In this document: positions 44,889 through 56,642 of the stretch, piece by piece | Layout of the letters: each line of letters opens with the position of its first letter | Position numbering within the stretch: the first letter of the stretch is position 1 | Assembly: GCA_030704615.1 (NCBI GenBank) | Contig: CM060732.1 | Location: forward strand, 43,751,053-43,815,052 | DNA: 64,000 bases | DNA from: Takakia lepidozioides | Taxonomy: Eukaryota > Streptophyta > Takakiopsida > Takakiales > Takakiaceae | Direction: 5' to 3' | Translations under genes and position numbers: made by a program | The notes under the pieces: generated by a model | What the model was told of the DNA's origin: nothing | What the model saw: only the letters and a program-made list of their open reading frames with translations | Database searches by the model: none

Positions 44889-47800
44889 TCAGATGAAGGA
44901 GTGTGTCTTGCTCAGTAACAGTTTGCCATCCCAGTTCCATGGGTTCACATCAGGACTCAGCAAGTAGAAACCGTAGGCCAGACACACTCCCACACCAAGT
45001 GTGAGAGTAGCCTTTGCACATGCCGGAACCTGTGACAATTTCCTTTGGATGGCTTTGCAAGTGTTGTCTGCAGCTTTTAACTGTCCCTCGAGTTCGGCGT
45101 TTCCCTTCACTGTCTCCAGCCCATGTTTGTGCTGCCAGAACAAAATACATTCTGTAAGTGAAAAAGAGCTTTAATTTGTGCTTCTTCTGCCTAATGCAGT
45201 GGGACATACTTTTGACATTGTTTAGACATGATAATTGTACAGAAGCTGACAGACAGGCGAGTTAGAAACAAATCTCCAAAAACCAGTAATGAACACAGTG
45301 CTCTTCTTCTGTGGCCTACCAAAGTAGTCCGCTTTAAATAAAGCTCTCACTACCACCACTGGTAAAATCATCAAGCTGGACACATCTAACAGCTCTCACA
45401 CAGATACCTTGGATCTGAAAGAGCGGATCATCTTCTTCAAGTCCGACAGTGGAGTGAGGCACGCAACTGTGTCTTTCCAGTCATACCGTAAATGACTGAG
45501 AACCCGATTACTTGCCTTCAAGTTCTCCAAATGCAACTTTTCCTGCAAGGAGGTGAGATTCTTTAATTAGATAAAGCTGCAGAGGAAAAAAAGTCGGTGG
45601 TAAGGCACATGTAGCAGTTCACCACTGACCATGGCCTTCTGTCCCACTTGCAGGCAAAAGGAACATGTTGAGGCTGGAGACAAGGATTGTTAGAAGCGAA
45701 AGGAAATTACAGTGCTGAGGTAGATACCCATTGCTTATAGCAGTCTGGATTCTGTGATAAACACCACATGAAGTTGCTGCAAGCTTCTGATGACAATCTC
45801 TCCACATCTGCAACCGAAAATATTAACACCACAACAGCCACACATGAGAAAAGTCCATGCAGCTATAAAACTGACCACTATAACATCAGTGTCCAGTAGG
45901 TTTTAGCTGCATCCTCAAAACTCCCAATTTCCAGTGAAATGTTGCTGATGGGCCCCTAAGCTTCTGGTCAGAGGTTTGTGGCTGTGGCTCAGCAGACTAT
46001 AAAACTGACCTTCAGATTGTACTCATAAGACGTTGTTTGCCGTAGCCTTGTGGCCATTGACCCCGCGCCCAGTTTGAGCGGGAACAAAAGGGACAGAACC
46101 TACCTCTGGCTGACGTTGGTAGTAAGACTTACCTCCATATAAAGAATTAATCCGGGTTTTCCAGATATCCTCTAGAAATCCCTTCACACAAGCATCAATC
46201 TGCTGTGTGTGATTTGCCCAAAAACTAGGCCTCAGGAGGGCCTGGGCTTTTGGCTCAGCCTCGAGACTTTCAAAGTTGGTAAACAGGGGTACAGGCACAA
46301 TTCCCTTAATAGATTTGAAGAGAGCGTCTCTTTGGTGAGAGAACCCCGGACAGTGTATCAGAAAATGAATACTGTCTTCAGATTGCCCACACAACGGGCA
46401 ATTACACTCTCCCTTTCCTCTCTGCTTCTGTTTGCTGTTCAAAGGTAGGCTTCCTGCCCTGAGTTTAAATTTCAGTCTAGTGCCGAGAGTGGGTAGACCC
46501 TTGAGGTCATCCAAGATGTCCTCCCCCACGTCACAGACTGGAAACAAGTTCAGGGAAGTTTTCTGCCTAACTTCATTTTCATCAGACAATCTCATGGCAA
46601 CAGACATGGCTGAGGACACTACAGCCTCTAAGTCAGATTTATCCAGCAGGGTCAAGACTTGCGGATCCAGGTCCAGGTCCTTGAGGATCTCTTCTACTCT
46701 CTTCTGCCAGGACTTAGCCTGTTTGACAGGGCGGTCCTGTTTCCAAGATATAGAGTCGATTAACTTAGGATATCTGGTGTTGGGCATATGTTGCAGCTGA
46801 CCCCACCATCTGACCTTGAATTCATCTCGTCGGGAGCTTAAGGACGGAATGCCAAACTCACCCCGAACAGCCACATTGGCTGTTTTGGAGCATGCTGACA
46901 TACACTCCTTAAGCACCCCCACTTGAATGGATTCTAGAGACTTAGCCTGGTTGGAGTTATCAACCCATATAGCAGATCCGTACTCCAAGGCAGGTCTAAT
47001 AACGCGACAAAGATTGGTTTTCTTGACCTCAGAGTTGACCCCTCTGCAGTGGAAAAATTTAGTGAGCCCCAGAGCTTTGCCCTTGCCAGTTTGAACAACT
47101 TTCCGGATATGTGCATCCCAATTACAATGGGAGGAGAACTCAACGCCCAGGTAAGTGTAGGAAGGGAGGACCGGGATCTCTTGGCTACCCCACTGCCACT
47201 TAAGATCACTTCCTCCCTCTCCTCTGTCGTTGAATGCTACCACTGCACATTTGCTGACATTAGCCTCTAGCCCCCAAAGATCAAAGTATCCCTTCACGCA
47301 ATCAATCAACTGACCTTCAGAGATGGCAGCAAAGCTCAAAGGCAGAAGCTGTTGTGCAACTGGTCGGGTTCCTTTGCTGCGGTATGTCCCTGCCAATGCG
47401 AGCTCCCTCACGATCGGATACACAGACTGAAACCTCTCTGTGGCCTGACCCACCGTCACATAGCCCACACACATGCAAAGAAACATTAATACACCTAAGA
47501 GCACAGATGTATTGATATGATTGTTAACAACAACAACACATGGGCTATCCTCTAAGCACCAATTGATTCCATGATCACCTTCAGGTCACTGTAATGACCT
47601 GCAAATAGAGCATGGTTACACTCCATAGCAAACATAGAACTTGTTGCTAAACCCCAGTTGTATGTATTTCAATACATTGAAAAACCATAAGATGACTGGT
47701 AACAGGATCTTCAAATCTTCCAGATAGTATATCATGGTGAAAGACCTTACATTTCTTGTTCTGCCAAGCAATTACATCCAACTTCATCCTCTACAAGATG

Positions 47801-50800
47801 GTTTTAATATGAGACTGGACATAACCCACCTTGGTTCGAGCTGAATCAGGGGGATAGGCAGCCCGTAGTACTAAATCCAGAGACAAGGGAGGCACCAGTC
47901 TTTCTCCTTTTCTGGAGACACCATTTAGCAGAATAGGACGAGCTTTTTTCAAATTCGCCAACACAACACTGCATGGACAAACCAAATCAAGATAATATGA
48001 ATAGAGAGGGAGAGGGAAATGGTACACAATACACTGTAAGAGATCCCTCAACAACCATAGTGCAATCATCACGCTGCGACAACTGCCAAGTTGGGGTGAA
48101 CTGCAAACTACCAAGTTCAAAGTGCACTCACATTTAGACAAAATGATGAAATGTTTAGCTGTGTGGATTCCAGTGTTCTCATCTGGTTAACTAGTTGAAG
48201 CCTCACCACATCATCGCCAGGAGCCTAGACCTAAGGACCTCCAATTATTTATAATATTGGGTTCAGTCACTAGGGTCACAAGAGGGCTTGCCCTCCTAGA
48301 CAGTTATTACGAGATTTGAAATCATTCAGTCAATGACAAAAACTTTCACCCAACAGTCGAGAACTGAGAGAATAGAAGGACACCAAACCTTTCGATGAAT
48401 TGAAGGACTGTGTCTCGAGAAGCAGGAGTGCTGGACTTTCCAACTGCAAGAGGCAATAAGTTTTGCACCCATAGATACATCCCTGCCACCAGATCTCCCT
48501 GGGCTACCTGTCACAGGACAAAGAGAAAGATCCATGTCCACACACAGAAGCGGATCATGTTCGTTGCTCACTAATTGTTCACGAACCAGCTAAGGCCAGC
48601 TTTTGCTTACTTGCAAAAGCTCAATCTTGTTGTTTTGAGAATAGCTACAGTTTGTGTGTTGCTTGGCTCATCCTCAGGTCCAGTAGTCTATATGCATATA
48701 CATCTGGCAAGCTATGTTGCAAGGTTTACCTGTGGCACTCACTCAGACAGAGTCAAGCTTTCTGCCAGTTTGAGAGGATTTTAGAGCACACCAATATCCG
48801 GCAGGACCCATGGCATGTGTGCAAACATCATACAACCAGCCCAACAGAGTGCCATATTGAATTCACCATCTTTATGCAACCCCTGGCACTCATGGTTTCA
48901 GAACATCAAGAACATACTAAGAAGATCTACTCACAAACCTTCAAGAGACCTAAAAACAAACCTGTCCATATGCCCACACCAACGTGACAAGCTTGTCGGG
49001 GCCCTGGAATTGGGAGCGCACAGTGGCTGCCTGCTGTTGCACCAAGTCAGGTCTTCTCCTCAAGATAATAGCTAGCACCACAAGAATTCCTACCTGTTCA
49101 CGCCAAAAGAGCTTAATATCAGAGCCCATTTATAGAACAACTTAAGACATAGGTCGTGCCTCATCCTTTGGGATGCTTGCTTACAGAACTGACACTTGGT
49201 TTGACTTCTTCCTTAAGCGACACTCTTTGTGGTGATTGAGAGCCATCCCCAGTGTTAGCTACTGTGAATCAGTGCTCCGCGAGTCACTCACTCCCGAAAT
49301 TCCATCTTTATGTGTGAACAGTACAGTTCACTGTTGTGGATGTAGGCAACTACTGGAAACATCAGTATCAGTAGGTTGATTGAACTACAACCTTATACAC
49401 AGGAATATAAAACGGTACTGGATTGGACAGCTATGGAACAGCAACCCAGGCTATTTAGAGTTTAGACATGCAACTACTATCAGTATCTACTAGCTCACAT
49501 TCTCATGCAGTAAACGTCCTCAAATATGTTATTTCAAGATCCTGTCATCACATGCTGTTTTCAAAACAGAACAAGACGTACCTTTGTTTTTCCGGCAGGA
49601 GGAGGTGTAGAAACCTTTGAGCTTTTGTGCAGAACTGATTGTGATTGTGAGTCATCCAAAATCTCCGTCAACAGCCAAAACATAAACTTGGACAAAGCTT
49701 CTGCTGGTCTTTGCACAAGCCAGTCTGCAGTTATCTTCATCACAGTCTCTGGGAGGTAGCAAAGAGGTACCTGCATCAATTTCACAATTTTATGGTAGAC
49801 ATTACATTGGAAATTTCAACATGTGACGCAGCAACAATCAAGCTAAAAATTATTCTAAACTCTCTCACCTCAACAAACTCAGAGAAAATCACAATACTTT
49901 CAAACATACTGAGCAAGATAAGGTGGCCAGACCTCAATTGTCTTGGCAAGGGAAGTTTCTCGCAGTATTTTGTTCCAGGCAAACTGAGCACTAGTAACAG
50001 CCATAAAGGCATGGGCAAAGTAGTCCGCACATCGCATGAGCTGAACATCTGGCACTGATGCAAATGATTCCTGCAGAGGATACCCACAAATCTACATGAA
50101 ACAAGTAACCAAGAAATAAATCATGTCCAAAGCAGTACAAACATCTTGTGTTCAATAACATGTAAAGCATCGACAGGGCAGGACCTTCCCCCACCTGCTT
50201 GAGAATGCCTGGTTCAAGCAACCAGACAACTCCATGCAGGAGTTTCACCATTTTACATGTTCACTTCATTCTTTCACACATGCAAATTCGCACAACCAAA
50301 TGCTGCCCACAAAACCTTCACCATTAGACTTTCTAGATCATTTCTACAAGACCGCCAATCCCTTCAGCCAAAAATTACGAGAAGTTAACAGTAGAAAGAG
50401 TGATGCATGCAGGCTAATTTGGCAATGGTGCCAATATGTCAATGACGACATGGCTGGCTTCTGACAAGAAGCTTCCATATTGCATTTCACTATCACAGCA
50501 ACAAGCATAGTTGTTAAGGACTTGGAACAGTTTTCATTGTGTATGAAGCACCCTATGGTTCCCTTGGTCACCTGGGTAGATGAGCAGACTTGCCTTCACT
50601 ACAGCAAGTTTCCTACAGAAGGGTCTCTGCAATGGATCCTCATCACATGATAACTGAGAGAGAGAAAGAATATGGTTTATCTCCAAAACTCTGCCCCTTT
50701 TACCACCTGCAACCACATGTCTTTTACTCCTTAGGTGAAGTCAGCTGCATTAACACCTCTAACCAACAGATCCAGGTGCCCCATGGGAGCATCCCTTCTT

Positions 50801-51686
50801 GGGTTTCTCCCTGGACCTGATTTATACTGAAAACAGATTTTAGGGATCCATGCAGCTCCTAACAGATCAAGTCAGCACTGCCAGGTGAGGATCTGATTGG
50901 AATAACTATATTCACGCGGTGTTCCAAACAGTTTGCCCCTACAGAGAAACCCTACCATAAAGCTTCAGTTTCAATGTGTCTGTTTGCACGGTGATCGTTC
51001 GTCTAAGAAATCTCCGAGTCCAGAGACATTAGCGACGAGCAAAAACGACGAGCAAATTCTTGCGTAGTTGCATAAGCCGAACGACATCGCCAGTTTGCGT
51101 CCAGCTTGTCAAGCTTGCATATACCTGGACACTGTAAAACCCTGCCAATTACGGGAAGAGAGAACAAGGAAGAAGCTTGAATGATTACCGAGATGCCTGC
51201 AAGAAAAGTTGCAAGATCGGACGGATCGATCGCCGCTGCAGCATCCGCCACCGACACTTTTGGCTTCTTTGCCTTCTTCGGCTTGGATTTCTTCACTTCC
51301 CCATTAACTGCCCCATTAGCTTGAGGACCAGCTCGATGATCCCCTTCCACATCACTGTCCTCTTCCCCAGAGTGAGTTGGCTCCCCCGCAGCCAAAGCCG
51401 CCGCTAGCCTAGCCTCCCTTCGAACGCGCCGATCCTCTGCCTCACTCTCCAGGGCTTGAAAAGCCTTGGATTCACCAACAAGTCCCCCTTTCTCGGCCTC
51501 AGATTGCAGCCCCGTCGTGGCTTTCGTCTTCAATTCATTCCTCCTTTGCCTCTTCACATTGGTCACTTTCTGCCAACCGTGATTGCTAGCATTCCCGTTT
51601 CCATTCTCAGTCCCACTTCTGCTCACCGCTCCACCTCCATTCTCCTCCCCCTCCAGCACGCCGTTCCGCTCCCCCTCCATCGCCAT
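44889..51686 (-). CDS. TMEM214: TMEM214-like membrane protein, 10 exons, 600 aa
   Basis: Exons (minus strand) are 51686-51189, 50070-49933, 49770-49582, 49093-48962, 48507-48389, 47968-47830, 47444-47315, 45807-45728, 45542-45408 and 45131-44889. All are GT-AG, all in phase, totalling 601 codons with stop. Landmarks: HGWQKVTNVKRQRRNE near the N-terminus; KKSKPKKAKKPKVSVADAAA; ESFASVPDVQLMRCADYFAH; DWLVQRPAEALSKFMFWLL; RRRPDLVQQQAATVRSQFQG; RDTVLQFIE; NGVSRKGERLVPP; ATERFQSVYPIVRELALAGT; and a C-terminal hydrophobic helix ATLTLGVGVCLAYGFYLL (about 561-578). Animal TMEM214 sits in the ER membrane and has been linked to ER-stress apoptosis; the plant role is not known to me. Intron 7 contains a LINE whose insertion duplicated the donor site. 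ATG 51686 is chosen because the reading frame upstream lacks family similarity. Confidence 0.93.
46003..47320 (-). mobile_element. Longest LINE copy, inserted across the TMEM214 exon 7 splice donor
   Basis: The LINE body 46016-47307 (1292 bp) is 5'-truncated within the RT C-terminal half. It reads (minus strand) from LIDCVKGYFDLWGLEANVSK through [33 protein letters not shown] and the CCHC zinc knuckle to the shared C-terminus and TGA. It ends GAGTACAAT without poly-A. The 13-bp direct repeat AACTGACCTTCAG flanks it at 46003-46015 and 47308-47320. On the minus strand the repeat is CTGAAGGTCAGTT, which contains the exon end and donor (GAAG|GTCAGT). A 6-bp in-frame deletion relative to the other copies lies near the 3' end. 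Confidence 0.95.
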
Positions 51687-53869
51687 GACCACACACCAGC
51701 ACAACAAAACCCTACAAAACCCTCCACTCTGCGATCGATCTCCGAGCAGCAAAAACTCTCAACCCCGCCTCACATCGACAGCACAAGAAGCACAAATCCA
51801 CAACGCCCGATCACGACCACGATCCGGAGAAGAAGATGCTGTTCGGATCGACACAGCCTCGCAGAAGAAGAGAAGAAGGAAGACGAGAAGAGACCGAGGA
51901 AAACGCGCTCCCGAGGAAACGACGGTCGACCCGTCCTCAATCACCTGGAACCCGTTCTCCGGCATGGCGGGATCCGCTGGCGCATCCGGGCGTCTACCGG
52001 CCACCGGGAGATCGCGTCGGTCACGACCGCGTGCACCGGTTGTCGCCGGTAGCATGCACTGGAGGGTTAGGTGTTTGTGGGGTTGGCAAACGTTGGACCA
52101 CCGGTTTGGCACGCCTGTTACAGCATGGAACGGTTCGGATGTATTGTAAGTCACTCTTTTCCTTTTCATTTTCCTTCACCTTTACTCCACGTACTTGGAC
52201 GTTTTTCTTTCTCTTTTTTTCTTTTTCTTTTTTCTTTTTTTTTTTTCTTTTTTCCAGATTTAAAATGCTAATTTCGCCCAATGAAACCATCTCCTCCACT
52301 TTTCATTAACTTTTTTAAAAAAAAAACCCTCTTCTTTACGCCATTCTTGTAAGTTGCCTCCATGTTCACTCATACATACTGATTCACACTGCGATGTATG
52401 CATGGGCCATCCTGGATATGCACTGCCATACATTGATGGCGATACATGTACATACCATCTCAAGCCATCCCATGCCATCCATACTATCAATGCCATGCCA
52501 TGTTATGATGTGAATTGTTAGTAGCTATATTATAGTATTAATATGTACATTTAAGCATTTAAGTGAGTCATATTTCTTATAAATTTTTAGAATACGAGCA
52601 ACGAGGAGACGTCAAACTATTAATTGGATATTGTGTGTATTTTGGAAAGGGGATAAACGTCGAATTTGTAATATAGTCCCACTGCAGTGGGATTTGTTTC
52701 TGATGTGGTGTTTAGGGTTATCTCGAATTAGGGTTCGAATACAACAGGGGTGTAGGCAAGTGGGGTGTTATACAAGGGTATGCCGTCAAAGTAGTGCTCT
52801 ACTTAATGAGTCTGTCAGTCTTCTGCATACATTTGTGTTCATCCGCTCCAATTTGTTGTCTTCTCTCCAATTCATCACTTCTCCTCTCGAGCATAAGCAT
52901 TCTCTTCGTATATCCCCTGTCGAATCGGTGTCACCGTCGTGGTACTCTCAATTTACATCTTCTCTCGGAGCTTTTGATGCTGAATGGTATTACGTGGCCA
53001 ACACTCGGCGTCGAATTGTGCTCATCTCTGTATACGGTGAAGATTATGTCATTTGATTAGAACCCTATTTTGTGTTTTAGTAGTGGGGTCATTCTGGTTT
53101 TACCTTCTTGTTGCTAAGATCTCCTAGTTCATGGGATGTCATCTAGTATAACCGGAGTTATCTGGCTGTGACACTATTCAGGTCGAAGAAAGAATTTGAT
53201 CCCCGTAGTGGTTTTATCAGTGGCCCCGGTCTCACTATATTCTTGTTGGTGGGTCCCTACTGGCAAGGGCTTGGTGTGTCATGTGATGATCAAGATGCAC
53301 GACATCTGAAAGAAGAGCTTTTCTTGAGTCTTGTGGAGAGTGCATTATGTGGAGTTACCACATGACTCCGTGGCGAGGCTTGACCCGAGGTTGGGATATA
53401 AGCCTTGCGTTATTCTTCCCTAAAAGCCTTGTGGGAACAGATGGGATTTCATTTCGCTCTTGGTTCAAGGTTCTCGACTCACAGTGTCCTGGGGCCGAAC
53501 ATTCTCCTACAAGAGATTATGCAATTGAAAAATGATGCACTTCATGAGCACATAACGATTATGGATTTCTTACAACATGCACTCACCATACTCTCATTCT
53601 CACATGAGGATTATGAAATTATGCATTTAATAGATATTGGTAAGGTTGATGAACTGGAGTGCTTGGAGTGGGATCAATTACTTTCGCTTTCAATCATATC
53701 CTCAAATGTCTTTGACAATTTTGCTTATTCTCATGCAGGTAAATACTCCTCCAGAGCTGCCCAAAACCCACGACCCTTGAGATCAAGGTCTACAATTCAG
53801 GGTTCAGGGTTTAAGCCTTCGTCTTTGCCCAGCTTTTCCTTGGTTGTTCCTCAGTAACAAAGTCTTGCT
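51687..53869. other. No gene recognised
   Basis: This includes the 5' flank of the TMEM214-like gene (GC-rich to about 52140), a T-rich tract at about 52195-52260 and CATGCCAT-type short repeats near 52380-52505. Plus-strand reading frames up to 198 codons overlapping 51456-52149 are opposite-strand shadows of TMEM214 exon 1 and its leader. A frame at 53405-53857 is unrecognised and may belong with the RNase H remnant downstream. Confidence 0.4.
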
Positions 53870-53872
53870 CAG

Positions 53873-54545
53873 ATGTCGAGCCATGGTGACCCGCAAATGG
53901 GCTATCAATCGGTGCTCCATTGGTTGGAGGAGGGAGGGGACGACGTTGGTCTCCGGAAATTCGATCCGTGTGAGTATGGGTTCCATGCAGGTGCCATCCC
54001 CAGTGAGGTCTTGATGTATAACCACGACTGTTTGTCCGGTGGTCCACATGAATCGCCGGGTGAAGGGATTTTAATGCGCGTTACGCAGATGGTGCATGCA
54101 GTGGCAACGGGACGCCACGAGCCCGGGCGAGTAATGGGGTTGTATTGGTGGCCTGGGGCCTGTACAACAAGGGTGTCTCCTGCCATTGAGCAAGCCGCAA
54201 ACAAACCAGAGTGCTGAGATCCATGCAGCTATCTTGGCGCTCGAGGTTGCCAAGGGATTATTTGAGTTGGAGTCGGGAAGAGTATTGTTGGTGTGAAACA
54301 ACATTTTTGTGGTCATGGATTCCAATTATGTGGTTCAGGCAATGACAGACTGGATTCGGAAATGGCGAGCCAAAAATTTTCGTAATGCTCATGAGGAGCC
54401 TCTCATCAATGGAGATGCCTTTCAGCGTCTTGACAATGAGATCAAGCGACTCCTGGTCGAACATGCGTCAATATTCGCTTCTGGTATGTTCCGCGCCAGC
54501 ACAACGTAGGGGCTGCCGGATGGCAGCTGAAGAGCACTTAGGAGT
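53873..54545 (+). pseudogene. Degenerate RNase H (RNase HI-type) domain
   Basis: The pieces are collinear with RNase HI folds. GLYWWPGACTTR and an AANKPE/TNQSAEIHAAILALEVA transition come first, with a change of frame near 54205. Then come LLV, a TGA stop at about 54295, and VVMDSNYVVQAMTDWIRKW plus EPLINGDAFQRLDNEIKRLL. The MDSNYVV Asp corresponds to a catalytic carboxylate of the family. One frame change and one stop argue for a pseudogene, or a retroelement relic, unless unrecognised introns remove them. No neighbouring polymerase domain is seen. Confidence 0.6.
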
Positions 54546-54599
54546 GGGTCACAACCTCGGACAGCAGTTCATCAGACTGATCAAAGGAGCACATCCCCA

Positions 54600-54855
54600 G
54601 TCCAGTACCCCAGTCGGCCCTATCCTGAGGAATATTGTGAAGCCGAATTGGCCCCGTAAAGCAGAATCCGCAGTGAGTGCCGGCCATTGAAGGCCGATTC
54701 GGCCCTGTACGCGGCCGATTCTGCCTGCTGTCCGATACGCACAGGCACTGTTAATGCCAGTGAAAGGGCCGCGTAGGGACGATTCTGCCCTGTAAGCGGC
54801 CACAGGGCTCTCCCCTGTGGCCGCGCACAGGGGAGAATCGCCACTTGCGGCCCTT
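54600..54855. repeat. GC-rich cluster of short direct and inverted repeats
   Basis: GGCCGATTCTGCC-like words recur in both orientations at about 54645, 54690, 54710, 54775 and 54830. CCACAGGGCTCTCCCCTGTGG (about 54800) can form a hairpin. No coding sense is evident. Confidence 0.55.
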
Positions 54856-55803
54856 TCTCTAATACAAAACGTCCCGTTTGATGTATTTTTAAGGAATATT
54901 TCCTCATTTGACATTTGGTGCAGATTGGAGCTGCAAGTGGACACTACACCTAACCTTTGGCATTATTATAACCCCTGAACGCCCCACGCCCTTCTCAATG
55001 TAGTCAAACTTTCGATCTATAGCTCAATTTCCGGTCTTTGAATTTGAGAAATTATTTTTTTAATATTTTTAGATGAACCTATACGCTTACTATAAATCTT
55101 GAATTTTTCAGAATTGTATCATAAAAATTGGAATATTATGATGTTCTTAAACCTAAAGTTCCCAAGCGACCTGAATCGGCTCACTTTGAATTTGTAGTTC
55201 GACCTAATTTTTGCAGATCTAATCTGATGGGGCCCATTCCTGAAGCTTTAATGACAAAGGATTGATGCAAAAAACAAAACTAAGAAAAAACAAAAGCTGC
55301 CACGTACAAAAAATATCTTAGATCTCTCATTTACGTTTTGGGCCTGAAAAGGGCTTGTTGACCGCTGACGTGGCAGTAAACAAGCCCAAAACAGATTGCA
55401 CTCCAAAAGGCCACTTTTTTGGAAAAAAAAAAAATAGCAATTTGGAAAAACAGCACTTCACCTTGGTGGTGTGTGAGCATTACATACACAACATCCACCA
55501 TTGGCTTTAAGAATTTGTAGAAAAAAAAAAAGTACTTCATTTGGAGGCACCATTTTCTCTGTCAATTTGAGATTTCCAACCCCCATGTAATTGCATTGCA
55601 TAGAACCATAGGTGAAAAAATCAATTGGAAACTGCAATTTAGGGGTCATAGCCACTCCACTATTGATTTGGAAAACGGTGGGTCTTGGGGCAAGCAAAAT
55701 GGATAAAGCTGGTTTTGATTTGGTTTCTTTCTCCACTTTTATTTGGACATTGATATTTGAGGTCCGGGCCAAACGGTATAATCCAGGGTTGGGCGGTTTT
55801 GGG
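54856..55803. other. AT-rich, no gene seen
   Basis: AT-rich DNA without a recognisable gene. At 55783-55800 CAGGGTTGGGCGGTTTT resembles the terminal repeat of the adjacent hAT element, suggesting the remnant of an older insertion. Confidence 0.4.
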
Positions 55804-56642
55804 ATTATAATCAGTGTTGGGCGGTTCTTGCCTTTGTGAAGGAACCTTCGGTCTGGTTCCACAAATTTTTGAAGAAGAGACAGTTCCGGATCCGGATCCG
55901 GTTATTTTTATTAAGGCGGTTCCGGTCCGGTTCAGGTTCTGAATTTTAACATGGGGGCGGTTCCGGTTAACGGTTAGTTGCTGGAAAAAAAAAACCACCG
56001 GTTCCGGTTAGGTTCCGGTTCTTTTTAAAAATATATTAAATTCTTTTAATTTTTTATTCTTCTGGAAAATTAGATGAACTGATCTGATTGATTCATACTG
56101 AATATTCAGAATTTTTAACTAAAACCAGGGAATTTTAGTAGTAAAACAGAAGTTAATAAACTTATATGTTTTTTGTGATTGTCTTTTATGGTATATATAA
56201 CAAGTAAATTACGCATGGTCTCCATTAAAAATGGAAAACCAGAGGATTTTATAAGTTTTCGTACGGTGTAGCAAAGAACAACTAAAAAACAACTAACTAC
56301 ATAAGGATCTTAATTCAATATACAAATAAATTAAACATGTGTGTAATTCTATGGTTACCGTTTATGGTGCAGCAAAAGCACAACTAAAAAAAACTACATA
56401 AATTGTGTTTTTTTGGATGATGCTTTGTCGATATAGCATACAACAAACTAAGTACACGGATTTGTCACTGAAATTTTCAATAAAAATGGACAAATAAACA
56501 AACTCCAATCAAAGGAGTATAGTGTTAATATGTGAACAATAATTTGTCTCTAAGATAAATCATTCTACTCTTAAAGAGGTTTGCCTCTGCAATCAAGTCC
56601 TCATTCTCATCTAAGATGACTTTTCCCTATCCAAAAACTCTT

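Noticed and set aside
46023-47504. 493-codon minus-strand frame as a native gene
   Set aside because: It is intron sequence, TMEM214 exon 7 and a LINE insertion read through; reported as a finding and not as a gene.
51456-52149. Plus-strand frames of up to 198 codons opposite TMEM214 exon 1
   Set aside because: They lie antisense to a well-supported coding exon and its leader and show only low-complexity Ser/Pro/Arg-rich sequence.
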